From Clostridiales bacterium (lineage in GTDB: Bacteria; Bacillota_E; Sulfobacillia; Sulfobacillales; JAIMBI01), in contig DAHVOH010000079.1 in the NCBI GenBank assembly GCA_027318915.1, positions 1 through 13,277 of the forward strand: a stretch of DNA of 13,277 nt. The letters are read 5' to 3'. The notes beneath the pieces are model-generated. The model was not told the origin of the DNA. It was given only the letters and a program-made list of their open reading frames with translations, and made no database searches. The number at the start of each line of letters is the position of its first letter. The stretch's first letter is position 1. A program made the position numbers and the translations under genes. Of the stretch, positions 1 to 7,155 are shown one piece after another.

Positions 1-66
1 GGGGCTTGGTGCCGGACGCGACTATAGTCTGCCCGCTCTTCGGTTCAGACCCCGAGGATGCCAGAG

Positions 67-177
67 ATGCCCCAAGGTGCCTCGATTAACGAAACCCTCT
101 ACGAGATGCTACAATGAGTCCACATCTTCGACGAGTACACCTTCGTCGCCCCTTATTCCCGTCCCCACGAAATTTGA
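67..177 (+). pseudogene. Tiny ORF interrupted by an in-frame TGA, upstream of the BNR gene
   Basis: A frame opens at ATG 67, with a GAGGA ribosome-binding candidate about 8 bases upstream (an alternative ATG is at 58). It reads MPQGASINETLYEMLQ, meets TGA at 115-117, and continues in the same frame as VHIFDEYTFVAPYSRPHEI to a second TGA at 175-177. The half after the TGA reads more like real protein than the Arg-rich translation of the overlapping frame that starts at 114. The second stop touches the ribosome binding site of the next gene, as expected for an operon member. A single C-to-T change of a CGA Arg codon would explain the first TGA. A recoded TGA is an outside possibility (see findings). 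No family is recognised, and the gene may be spurious because it is so short. Confidence 0.3.
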
Positions 178-184
178 AGGGAAG
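176..184 (+). promoter_or_regulatory. Ribosome binding site deciding the start of the BNR gene
   Basis: GAAGGGAAG lies about 8-10 bases before GTG 192. The earlier in-frame ATG at 114 has no comparable site and would add 26 Arg/Pro-rich residues before the family-like start VLLTVGTVKGLF, so GTG 192 is preferred. Confidence 0.5.
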
Positions 185-191
185 TGCCCGG

Positions 192-1259
192 GTGCTGCTT
201 ACGGTTGGGACCGTGAAGGGGCTCTTTCGGTTCCGTTCCGCCGATAGGGCGAATTGGACGGCTATGGAGCCGGTACTGGCGGGAAACGCCATCTATACGA
301 GCGCGTACAATGGCCGCTCCGAAACGCTGATGGCGGCCGTCAATAACGAGTTTTACGGCCCCTCCATCCGGCGCTCCCGCGACTTGGGCGAGACCTGGGA
401 CACCGGTGGCAGCGGTCTGGAATATGGGCCCGACGACGAGGAGAAGGTGACCCGCGTCTGGTCCATCCGACCGGTCAATGCGACCCGCATCTACGCCGGT
501 GTGGAGGCGAGCGGCCTCTTTCGCTCCGATGACGGCGGCGACACCTGGAGCGAAGTGGCGTCCTTGCGGGCCCACCCGACCCATCCGACCTGGGGTCCGG
601 GATTCGGCGGAAAGTGTCTTCACACGATCGCCCCGGATCCCTTTGACCCGGAGCGCCTCTACATTGCGTGCTCGACCGGCGGATGCTATCGCACCGACGA
701 CGGCGGCGCGACGTGGCGGCCGGCCAACCAGGGTGTCCGGGCCGACTTTCTGCCCGAAGACCAACAGTATCCCGCCTCCGGCCAGTGCGTCCACCGGATT
801 GCGGTCACCCCGGCCCAGAGTGACCGGATGTGGCTTCAGAATCATGGCGGCGTATACCGGTCCGACAACGGCGGCGAGACCTGGAATTCCGTAGGCGAGC
901 CGCTGCCGGACGACTTTGGGTTCGGACTCGTCGCGCATCCGAAGGAAGCCGACCGGGCCTTCGTCGTCCCGCTGGTGAGTTCGGGTGCGATGCCCCGGTG
1001 GGTGCCTGACAATGTCCTGCGGGTGTTTCGGACCACCGATGGCGGATCGACTTGGACGGGACTTCATGAGGGACTGCCCGAGGCCGTGTTCAGCGGCGTG
1101 CTGCGAGACGCCTTCACGAGCGACGGTGAGAGGGCCCTCGGGCTCTATTTCGGGACCACCTCCGGCGAGGTCTATGCGTCGGCGGACGAAGGCGAGCATT
1201 GGGTCGAGGTGGCACGCCATCTGCCGCGGGTGCTCTCGGTCGTCGCCACCCCCGTATGA
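192..1259 (+). CDS. Asp-box (BNR/sialidase-like) beta-propeller protein
   Basis: This is a 355-residue protein of the WD40/YVTN/BNR-like family (sialidase or photosystem-stability-factor-like propellers). Six Asp-box motifs of the form S/T-x-D-x-G-x-T-W are visible: SRDLGETW near residue 62, SDDGGDTW near 112, TDDGGATW near 168, SDNGGETW near 224, TTDGGSTW near 281 and SADEGEHW near 330. Their regular spacing of about 50-57 residues fits a six-bladed propeller. The opening LLTVGTVKGLFRF is a typical N-terminal strand for the family. No signal peptide or membrane segment is seen, so it should be cytoplasmic. No sialidase catalytic set can be assigned, so glycosidase activity should not be assumed. 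Its stop overlaps the sulfur-carrier start (ATGA), implying translational coupling. ATG 114 is the alternative start and would give 381 residues. Confidence 0.85.
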   Translation: MLLTVGTVKGLFRFRSADRANWTAMEPVLAGNAIYTSAYNGRSETLMAAVNNEFYGPSIRRSRDLGETWDTGGSGLEYGPDDEEKVTRVWSIRPVNATRIYAGVEASGLFRSDDGGDTWSEVASLRAHPTHPTWGPGFGGKCLHTIAPDPFDPERLYIACSTGGCYRTDDGGATWRPANQGVRADFLPEDQQYPASGQCVHRIAVTPAQSDRMWLQNHGGVYRSDNGGETWNSVGEPLPDDFGFGLVAHPKEADRAFVVPLVSSGAMPRWVPDNVLRVFRTTDGGSTWTGLHEGLPEAVFSGVLRDAFTSDGERALGLYFGTTSGEVYASADEGEHWVEVARHLPRVLSVVATPV

Positions 1260-1528
1260 TCACCGTTCATCTCCCGGGCGACCTGGCAGCGGAATTTCAC
1301 GCGCCGTCCGTCGTGGAGCTCTCCGCCGGGTCCCTTTCAGGCATCGTCCGCGAACTGGATGTCCGGCATCCGGGAATCCGCCACTGGCTCACGGAGGCAG
1401 ACGGATCTTTCCGCCAGCACATCTCCGTCTTTGTCGGGGGCGTGCGCCGCACGACCGCGTCAGCGGTCCAGGAGGAGCTCCGGGACGGCGAGGTGGTGTG
1501 GGTGCTCCGAGCCGTATCGGGTGGCTAG
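1256..1528 (+). CDS. MoaD/ThiS-family ubiquitin-like sulfur carrier protein
   Basis: This 90-residue protein has the size and pattern of the beta-grasp MoaD/ThiS family: an N-terminal strand (MITVHLPGDL), a middle helix (SLSGIVRELDVRHPGIRHWL), a strand with FVGG, and a late segment ending in GEVVWVLRAVSGG. The chain stops exactly after Gly89-Gly90, the terminus that an E1-like enzyme adenylates and that carries sulfur as a thiocarboxylate, so no protease trimming is needed. ATG 1256 overlaps the propeller stop. The longer in-frame extension from 1199 lies inside the propeller gene and is rejected. The E1-like partner begins 13 bases downstream. In such operons the carrier feeds molybdopterin synthase, thiamine, cysteine or thioamide synthesis, or protein conjugation. 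The sequence does not decide which, so no gene symbol is given. Confidence 0.88.
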   Translation: MITVHLPGDLAAEFHAPSVVELSAGSLSGIVRELDVRHPGIRHWLTEADGSFRQHISVFVGGVRRTTASAVQEELRDGEVVWVLRAVSGG

Positions 1529-1541
1529 TGAGGCGCGTGTT

Positions 1542-2696
1542 ATGAACCAAACGGGAGACCGCGGCCGGCCCTTTTCCGCGCGGGAGATGGCACGGTATCA
1601 GCGCCAGCTGGTGCTGCCGGAGGTGGGAATCGAGGGCCAGCGCCGACTCACGGGAAGCCGCGTCCTGGTCATCGGGGCCGGAGCGCTCGGGTCCGCGGCG
1701 GCCACGTATCTGGCGGTGGCGGGCGTGGGGACCATTGGGCTGCTCGACGGAGACCGCGTCGACGCCACGAATCTCCACCGGCAGATCCTCCATGCCACGG
1801 CGGATGTGGGGCGGCCAAAGACCGAGTCGGGCAAAGACCGGCTTCGCGCGCTGAATCCCGACATCGAGGTCGTAGAGCACCGGGAGTTCTTGTCCCGGGA
1901 GAACGCGCTCGATCTCTTCTCCGGCTACGATCTCATCGTGAACGGGAGCGACAATTTTCCCACCCGGTATCTGGTGAACGATGCGGCGGTCTTGACCGGG
2001 AAACCATGGGTGGATGCCGCCATTCTCCGCTTCGAGGGGCAGCTTGCCGTCTTCCGACCCGGGCACGGATGTTACCGATGTCTCTTTCCAACTCCACCGC
2101 CGCCCGGCACCGTGCCGAGCTGCGCCGAGGCCGGCATCCTGGGCGCGGTGGCCGGGGTGCTTGGCAGCATGGAGGCCGTCGAGGCGTTGAAGCTCCTGGT
2201 CGGTCTTTATCCGGACGAACCGGGAAAGCTTCTCCTCTACGACGCGATCCGGAGCAGCTGGCACGCGATACCGTTTCGGGCCGACCCTCTCTGCCCGGTC
2301 TCGGGCGAGCATCCCACCATCACCGAACTTGTGGATTACGAGGGGTTCTGCGGCGTGCCGCTTCCCACGAGCGAAGCGCCGAGCGATGCCGCGCCGGTGT
2401 TCGAAATGGGAGCTTTGGAGGCGGAGCGCCTGCTGGCGGAAGGGAAGGTGCGCGTCATCGATGTGCGCACGCCCGAAGAGTATCGACGGGGCCACCTCCC
2501 CGGGGCCGTGCTGACGCCCCTCGACCAGCTCGACACGCTCGATGACGACCGCCGACCGGTGCTCACCGTATGCGCCGTGGGTGTGCGAAGCCAGTACGCC
2601 GCGCAGTATCTCCGGACCCGCGGCCGGACTGCCTGGAGTCTTAAGGAGGGAACGTCCGGCTGGGTCAACGCGGGCCGGCCCTGGACGCTTTACTAG
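1542..2696 (+). CDS. MoeB/ThiF-like E1 adenylyltransferase fused to a rhodanese domain
   Basis: This 384-residue protein has the MoeZ/UBA4-like architecture. The E1 domain (about residues 12-270) opens with RYQRQLVLPEVG, has the nucleotide loop GAGALG at 45-50, the DGDRVDATNLHRQ segment, a Zn-binding pair C177-x2-C180 and the catalytic-type Cys194 in PSCAEAG. The rhodanese domain (about 285-380) shows VIDVRTPEEYRRGHLPGA and the active-site loop CAVGVRS with Cys344. The protein is expected to activate the Gly-Gly end of the upstream carrier with ATP and pass sulfur to it from the rhodanese persulfide. The second Zn pair normally reads CPVCG but is CPVSG here (C251, S254). ATG 1542 has a GTGAGG ribosome-binding candidate. 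The frame extends upstream to 1359, but only through the carrier gene, so that extension is rejected. Confidence 0.92.
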   Translation: MNQTGDRGRPFSAREMARYQRQLVLPEVGIEGQRRLTGSRVLVIGAGALGSAAATYLAVAGVGTIGLLDGDRVDATNLHRQILHATADVGRPKTESGKDRLRALNPDIEVVEHREFLSRENALDLFSGYDLIVNGSDNFPTRYLVNDAAVLTGKPWVDAAILRFEGQLAVFRPGHGCYRCLFPTPPPPGTVPSCAEAGILGAVAGVLGSMEAVEALKLLVGLYPDEPGKLLLYDAIRSSWHAIPFRADPLCPVSGEHPTITELVDYEGFCGVPLPTSEAPSDAAPVFEMGALEAERLLAEGKVRVIDVRTPEEYRRGHLPGAVLTPLDQLDTLDDDRRPVLTVCAVGVRSQYAAQYLRTRGRTAWSLKEGTSGWVNAGRPWTLY

Positions 2697-2731
2697 ACGG
2701 TCTTGGGCGGTAAGCTCGCGGCGGACATGAG

Positions 2732-3085
2732 TTAGGGCGTCGACTTGCTCGACCAGGCGAAAGCCTTGGCGCAGGTGCATCGACAGTGCGCCACCGGATC
2801 CCCGCCGACTTGGCCGTCATGAATGAACCGGCAGTTTACTTCTTGCCGCTGGCCACGCGGCGCATCGCTTTTTGAAGATCGCGTTCTCCTCTTCGCGATC
2901 CTGGATCCGGCCTTGCAGGGGCGGACCGGCTGATCTTCCGCGCGCAGCCGTCCGGACGCCGGCCACGGGTAGAGCGTCTTGGACGGCGCCCCGAGTTCTT
3001 CGGCAATCACGCAGGCGGCCTTCGTCTCGCGGACAACCAGGGCCCCCGCCCGCGCTCTACCCTCGGCATCAACCGGCTGGGCCAT
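2732..3085 (-). pseudogene. IS3-family transposase remnant (OrfA with the start of OrfB)
   Basis: Read on the - strand from ATG 3085, the first part resembles an IS3 OrfA helix-turn-helix region: ALVVRETKAACVIAEELGAPSKTLYPW matches the usual pattern of Val-x-Glu-x-Gly-x2-x-Val-Ala-x-Glu-Leu-Gly-Val-x4-Leu-Tyr-x-Trp. The usual OrfA end (RIQDREEENAIFKK) appears in another frame around 2870-2930, next to an A-rich AAAAAG stretch of the kind used for frameshifting in this family. The frame then returns with RFIHDGQVGGDPVAHCR, which matches the OrfB start (F-I-x-x-x-x-x-x-F-P-V-A-x-x-C-R). A ribosome site, GGCGAGGTG, remains upstream of the start. The DDE catalytic part of OrfB is missing, so the element is dead. 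It lies only 35 bases after the MoeB-rhodanese stop. Confidence 0.65.
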
Positions 3086-3169
3086 ACAGATTCACCTCGC
3101 CAAGTTAATGGTAGAACCATCCCTCTTTCGGACTGTCCGCGACATTGCCCTAACGCCACGGCTTTCTTC

Positions 3170-3191
3170 TTCATGACGAGTTCATGACGAG
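3170..3191. repeat. Perfect 11-bp tandem duplication
   Basis: TTCATGACGAG occurs twice in immediate succession (3170-3180 and 3181-3191), between the IS3 and IS256 remnants. It could be a scar of a transposition or excision event, or simple slippage. Confidence 0.7.
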
Positions 3192-3288
3192 GGATTGCGG
3201 CGACCTTTGGAAAGGAGTCCGAACGGGATAGGGGCGGGTCGTATAACACGGGGGACCTCCGGCGCCAGGCTGGGATTGACCAAACGGC

Positions 3289-4274
3289 GTGTCTCCGGCT
3301 ACGTGGGTACGGCTTCTGCAGGCACTCATGGCAGCGGACGTCGTGGCGCGCATGGGCGCGGACCGCGACGAGCGCACCACTCCGCGCAACGGCCACTGCG
3401 GTCGAGACGGGGAGAGGCGGGTCGGAACCGTCCCGCTGCAGATTCCCAAGCTTCGCCAGGGTAGCGATTTCCCGCATTTTCTCGAACCCCGCCGGCGACC
3501 CCACGAACACGCCCTGACAGCCGTGGTCCAAAAAGCCTCTGTGCTGAGGGTAAGTACCCGCCAGGGGGACGCAAGGGTCCAAGCCATGGGGGTGGCCACG
3601 AGAGTGCATGCGCAAGGGAACCAAGAAGTCTTGGGCAGTGATGTGGGCCCCCGCGAGGACGCCGACTGCTGGACGCTCTCTTTCCGGGGTCCCGTGAACC
3701 GCGGGCTGACGGGGGTCCAGCCGGTCGTCAGCGACACGCACCGGGCACTGCACCAGGCTATCCAGACGGTGTTCCAGGGGGCCCGTTGGCAACGGTGTCC
3801 CGTCCATACCCTCCGGCACTTGCTGGGGACGGTGCCCCAGTCCGCGCAGGTCCTGGGGGCGACGCCGGTGCGGACGATCATGGTCCATTCCGACAAGTCG
3901 ACCGCGCTCGTTCCGCTCATCGAGGGGGCGGAGACCCCCCAGAGCCGGTTTCCGCCAGCGGCTATCAGCCTCCGAAACAGGGCCGACAACCGGCTGGCCT
4001 TCATGAGCTTTCCGGCGGAGCATGAGCGGCCAATTCATTCAACCAACCCCTGGGAGCATTTGAACCGGGCGATCGGGCGCCGTCCGAACGGGGTCGGCAT
4101 CTTCCCGAACCGCGCGGCGGCGCTGTGGTTGCCCGGTGCGGTGCTGATGGAACAGCATGATGAGGGGCCGCGGCACCCCGGCGATACTTTAGCCAGGAGT
4201 CGATGGCCACACGCACGGGAGAGTCCACCACCGAACCCGCCGTCGACACGTCGGCGGGTTTGATGGCACACTAA
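3289..4274 (+). pseudogene. IS256-family (mutator-type) transposase pseudogene
   Basis: The translation follows IS256-family transposases closely: LLQALMAADVVARMGADRDERT-PRNG, then VGTVPLQIPKLRQGSDFPHFLEPRRR, QEVLGSDVGP, GVQPVVSDTH (the second catalytic Asp), WQRCPVH, and IHSTNPWEHLN-x6-RR-x-NGVGIFPN near the end. Between VQAMG and VATRVHAQG roughly 65 residues are absent. That block normally carries the first catalytic Asp (the DATY region), so the enzyme cannot work. A frameshift near 4160-4180 moves the C-terminus to another frame, where RRYFSQESMA and a terminal stop at 4272-4274 are found. Without the shift the frame runs on to 4263 as unrelated Pro/Arg-rich sequence. The N-terminal 20-30 residues also look missing or altered. 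Long - strand frames across this region are shadows. Confidence 0.85.
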
Positions 4275-4331
4275 CGATGGTCTCACGACCCTGGGAAGTC
4301 TTTTCCACCACGCGAGGGGACATCATCGCGG

Positions 4332-4349
4332 CTCATTCATCATGACTAG
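4332..4349. repeat. Left arm of a 6.5-kb-spaced inverted repeat
   Basis: CTCATTCATCATGA at 4332-4345 is the exact reverse complement of TCATGATGAATGAG at 10901-10914. Past one mismatch, three more bases match (TAG here, CTA at 10897-10899). On the other side CCG matches if a one-base gap is allowed. The arms bracket the GGDEF, IS110-remnant, EAL and PQQ segment. Confidence 0.45.
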
Positions 4350-4531
4350 CCCAGTCCTTTCAGTATGGAGTACTCTAACCCGAGCCTAAAGTGCGCACAG
4401 ACCCGCGTGTGGGATCATGGGGTTCAGCAGACTCCATTTGCTCCCGAAGGTGCGTAATTGGTCTCCGGAAGCCGACGCCGGGATAACCGACACCGCCGTC
4501 CCCCTGTTCTATTGGAAATCGTCTCTGGACT

Positions 4532-4561
4532 TTGGCGCCCGCCCCGTCACTGGTCTAGACT
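4532..4561 (+). promoter_or_regulatory. Candidate sigma-70-type promoter for the GGDEF gene
   Basis: TTGGCG (4532-4537) and TAGACT (4556-4561) are separated by 18 bases, each matching four of six consensus positions. The implied transcript would start near 4568, leaving a short 30-base leader that contains the ribosome binding site. Confidence 0.35.
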
Positions 4562-4597
4562 CACTCTAACCGAGGGTCGAGGGGAGGTACCGCCGGA

Positions 4598-6082
4598 ATG
4601 TTGGCACCTGTCACAACCTGGCTTCAATGGACCGTCTACGGCCTACTCCTCGCCGGCCTCTTGGTGGGACTGTGGGAATGGGAGGTGTTGGCGGTCCGAC
4701 GCCGCTCCGAGAAGGGCAGTCGGATCATGCTAGCCCTTGGCGTGCCGCTGATGCTCTTCACCGTCGCGCGCTGGGGACCGGAGGACGTGCCGTACGGAGT
4801 CCTCATCGTGGTCTTGATGAGCATGTGGTACCTCATCCCCCGATCACGCTGGAATTTGGTGGGCAGCGTGGCGATGTGGGCAGTGACCGTCGTATTGGTT
4901 TCAGGCCGTCATGGGTTGGCGCCGCGGAGTGCGGTGGAACTGGGGATGATGGTTCTGCTTACGGGCATCCTGCAATGGAACGCGGCGAGGCCCTTCCGGT
5001 GGCAACTCGGATTATACGTCACCATCGCCACAATCGCATTGCTCAACATGGTGATGAACCATGATCCCGCGCGCGACCTCTGGACATCCGCGGTCGTAGC
5101 GATTGCGGCCTCCGGGTACCTTTTGGGCCGGGCGGGCCGGGAACAGCGCTGGGCTCTCGACATTTTTCGTGCCGAGCACGATGCGTTGACAGGTGCATTG
5201 ACGCGACATGGCCTGCAGACGTACGTTAGTCGGCTCAGCGATCTAGAACGGGGGCTGGGCTTGGTGGTGGCGTGCGACTTGGACGACTTCAAGTGGTTCA
5301 ACGACACTTGGGGCCACCACATCGGCGACCAGGTGCTTTGCGAAGTGGCCGATCGCTTGCGTGGGGAGTTGCGGGCCGAAGATGCCCTGGTTCGCCCCGG
5401 GGGGGACGAGTTTACCGTGTGGATGCCCGGCGTCCGGACCGAAGATGCGGCCGCGGTGGTAAGTCGTCTACATCAGGCGATTTCGGGCTCTCCCTACGAG
5501 TTGGCGGAGGGAACCTTCCGTATTGGGGTCTCCATGGGATGGGCCATGGGCCCGTTGTCCGACTGCACCGCACGCGCCGCCGACCAAGAACTGCTCGGCG
5601 CCAAGCGTCAAGGCAAGAATCGCGTCGCCGCCACATCGGGTGCACCCGCCCGTAACGACCCCTTTCTTCCTGGCGCCCATCTCGGATGGCTGGGGGACGC
5701 TGCCCGCGCCTTGTGGAGATACTGGCCGACAGCGGCCGTGCTCACCAATGCGGCCGGTCGCATTGTGGCCGTCAATCCAGCCTACGAACAATTGACGGGC
5801 CGTTCCTGGGATGACCTGGTTGGGCGGGAACCCGGTGTCAACAGCGCTGGCGAGACGTCTCCCGACACCTACCGCGCACTCTGGAGCACCCTCAACACCG
5901 GTCAACCTTGGCACGGCCATCTGGAAAACCGGCGTCCCGACGGCTCCCGATGGTGGGCCGAAGAATGGATCGTGCCGGTCCAGGCCGGCGAGAACATTGT
6001 GGGCTACTGGGCCAGCGTCACCGAACCCCCTGGGCCCCGTACCGCCAATGCGTCTCCCCGTGTGAGAGGCCGCAAGTCGTGA
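4598..6082 (+). CDS. Membrane diguanylate cyclase (GGDEF) with a C-terminal PAS domain
   Basis: This 494-residue protein has about six hydrophobic segments within residues 10-175. A GGDEF domain (about 190-345) follows. It contains DALTGALTRHG, the nucleotide-binding DLDDFKWFNDTWGHHIGD, an intact GGDEF signature at 268-272, and a product-inhibition I-site RAED at 259-262, exactly five residues before the signature. It is therefore predicted to make c-di-GMP from two GTP with feedback inhibition. A PAS domain occupies about 365-480 (AAVLTNAAGRIVAVNPAYEQLTG, later RPDGSRWWAEEW); PAS after GGDEF is less usual than before it. GGGGAGGT at 4581-4588 lies nine bases before ATG 4598, so the start is well supported. 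The neighbouring EAL gene is the likely antagonist. The signal sensed is not evident. Confidence 0.92.
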   Translation: MLAPVTTWLQWTVYGLLLAGLLVGLWEWEVLAVRRRSEKGSRIMLALGVPLMLFTVARWGPEDVPYGVLIVVLMSMWYLIPRSRWNLVGSVAMWAVTVVLVSGRHGLAPRSAVELGMMVLLTGILQWNAARPFRWQLGLYVTIATIALLNMVMNHDPARDLWTSAVVAIAASGYLLGRAGREQRWALDIFRAEHDALTGALTRHGLQTYVSRLSDLERGLGLVVACDLDDFKWFNDTWGHHIGDQVLCEVADRLRGELRAEDALVRPGGDEFTVWMPGVRTEDAAAVVSRLHQAISGSPYELAEGTFRIGVSMGWAMGPLSDCTARAADQELLGAKRQGKNRVAATSGAPARNDPFLPGAHLGWLGDAARALWRYWPTAAVLTNAAGRIVAVNPAYEQLTGRSWDDLVGREPGVNSAGETSPDTYRALWSTLNTGQPWHGHLENRRPDGSRWWAEEWIVPVQAGENIVGYWASVTEPPGPRTANASPRVRGRKS

Positions 6083-6236
6083 TCGCGATGACTTCAACAA
6101 CGCGCCTTCTCTCGCCGGAGGGAGAGAGTCGTGCCTGAATCTCTGGCGGTAAGATGACTTAGTTGTCCATGGGGCGTTGCCGTACCCCGCCCCAGGAACA
6201 ACAGGACGGGGATCCCCGTCGGCGAAGGACGGCCCG
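6083..6236. other. Short spacer between the GGDEF gene and the IS110 remnant
   Basis: This stretch has no convincing gene. A weak hairpin with TCTCTC and GAGAGA arms lies just after the GGDEF stop but has no T tract. The last part may belong to the IS110 fragment, because the frame there continues into GRKTDV. Confidence 0.4.
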
Positions 6237-7155
6237 GGCCGCAAGACCGATGTCTAGGATGTCACATGGATCGCCGATCTGCTCCAGCCTGGGTTCCTGA
6301 AGCCCAGTTTCACTCCGGACCGGGCCCCGCGCGAGCTGCGGGAACTCCCCCGGCACCGGAAGTCCCCAATCGAAGAGCGGGCGCGGGAGGTCAACCGCAT
6401 CCATCGGGGTCTCGACGGGACCCACATCCAGCTCGTGCCGCCGGCCGCAACGTGCTGGGCGTCTCTGGCACGCGCAGCGTCCCCACGTTGACCGACGCTG
6501 GACAGGGAAGTAGCGCAGCGGATAGCCCCGCTGCAGGGGACCCGGACCCTCGGCGAGAGCCTCCCCGGGGTGGACCGATGGACCGCCATGGAGATTCTGG
6601 AGAAGAGGGGCCGACGATAGCCGCGCTGCGGAGTCCCGCCGCCCTAGCCAAGTGGATGGGACTGCCCCTGGGGAACCCTGAGGGCCCTGGCCAACGCCTC
6701 TCGCGCCGGACGATCGCCAGCCATCGCCGTCTCCGCGCAACGCTCGTCGGAGCGGCGCAATCACCGACCAACAGGCGGCCCTGGAGGCCGCCCACGGCGC
6801 TTCTAACGACCGCCCGGGGGTCGGCCCCCCGCCAGTGCCGTCTGCGTGGCCGCCACCGGCGTGACGGGGGGCCGCTTTTACGCCAGCGGCCCATCAGAGC
6901 ACGTGAGCGGGCCTCGTCCCGAGGTAGAACGCCCGTGCGGGAAAGCGGCAATCCGCCCGGATCCCGGCGGGCCAACGCCACCGGCGGATCGTGGTGGTCC
7001 TGTGCGTCTGGGCGGCGGTACATCAACGGCATACATACCTGGCCACCCAATTCGCGCATCTGCCGCACCGTCTGGGCAAGAAGCGGGCGATGACGCCGGG
7101 TCGTGCGGCTACTCGAGCGCCAGGGGTATCAGGTCACGCTCACGCATCCCAGCGC
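6237..7155 (+). pseudogene. IS110-family transposase pseudogene (5'-truncated, frameshifted)
   Basis: Pieces of an IS110-family transposase occur in order on the + strand but in different frames. GRKTDV, a stop where the family has Lys, then DVTWIADLLQPGFLKPSF and RELRELPRHRKSPIEERAREVNRIH come first (6237-6400). VLGVSGT (about 6450) and a degenerate DRPGVG helix-hairpin-helix segment (about 6805-6825) follow. WSCASGRR in one frame and VVLCVWAAVHQRHTYLATQFAHLPHRLGKKRA in another lie near 6990-7090, and the family-like C-terminus RLLERQGYQVTLTHPSA ends near 7155. The N-terminal part carrying most of the DEDD catalytic residues is missing, and at least two frameshifts and a stop are present. 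The element cannot encode a transposase. Long open frames on both strands here are shadows. Confidence 0.75.

Larger units (their letters stand above)
4275..4597. other. Intergenic leader between the IS256 remnant and the GGDEF gene
   Basis: No coding sequence is evident in these roughly 320 bases. The region contains one arm of a long-distance inverted repeat (4332-4349), a promoter candidate (4532-4561) and a strong ribosome binding site (4581-4588). I looked for a c-di-GMP riboswitch consensus and did not find one. Confidence 0.6.

Noticed and set aside
20..29. Perfect palindrome GACTATAGTC before the first operon
   Set aside because: A 10-bp palindrome is expected about once per kilobase by chance, and no -35 box fits a promoter using TATAGT here.
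153..1220. Long open frame (355 codons) on the - strand
   Set aside because: It lies opposite the Asp-box propeller gene, whose repeated motifs are clear. The - strand product shows no recognisable motif and is a high-GC shadow.
1389..2780. 463-codon open frame on the - strand
   Set aside because: It is antisense to the carrier and E1-rhodanese genes, which have strong motifs. The - strand product has none.
2731..3154. Possible IS3 ends GTTAGGGC (2731-2738) and GCCCTAAC (3147-3154)
   Set aside because: The match is only 8 bp and does not extend; such a pair is expected by chance within 420 bases.
3007..4038. 343-codon open frame on the - strand
   Set aside because: It is the shadow of the IS256 transposase remnant, whose family motifs read on the + strand.
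3235..4290. Possible IS256 terminal repeats (GGGTCGT on the left, ACGACCC on the right)
   Set aside because: Only 7 bases match exactly and the flanks diverge, so terminal repeats cannot be supported.
4381..4480. Possible c-di-GMP riboswitch before the GGDEF gene (GCGCACAGACC-like string)
   Set aside because: The remaining conserved parts of the GEMM riboswitch and its paired helices are not present.
6391..7068. 225-codon open frame on the - strand
   Set aside because: It is opposite the IS110 remnant, and only the + strand frames show family motifs.
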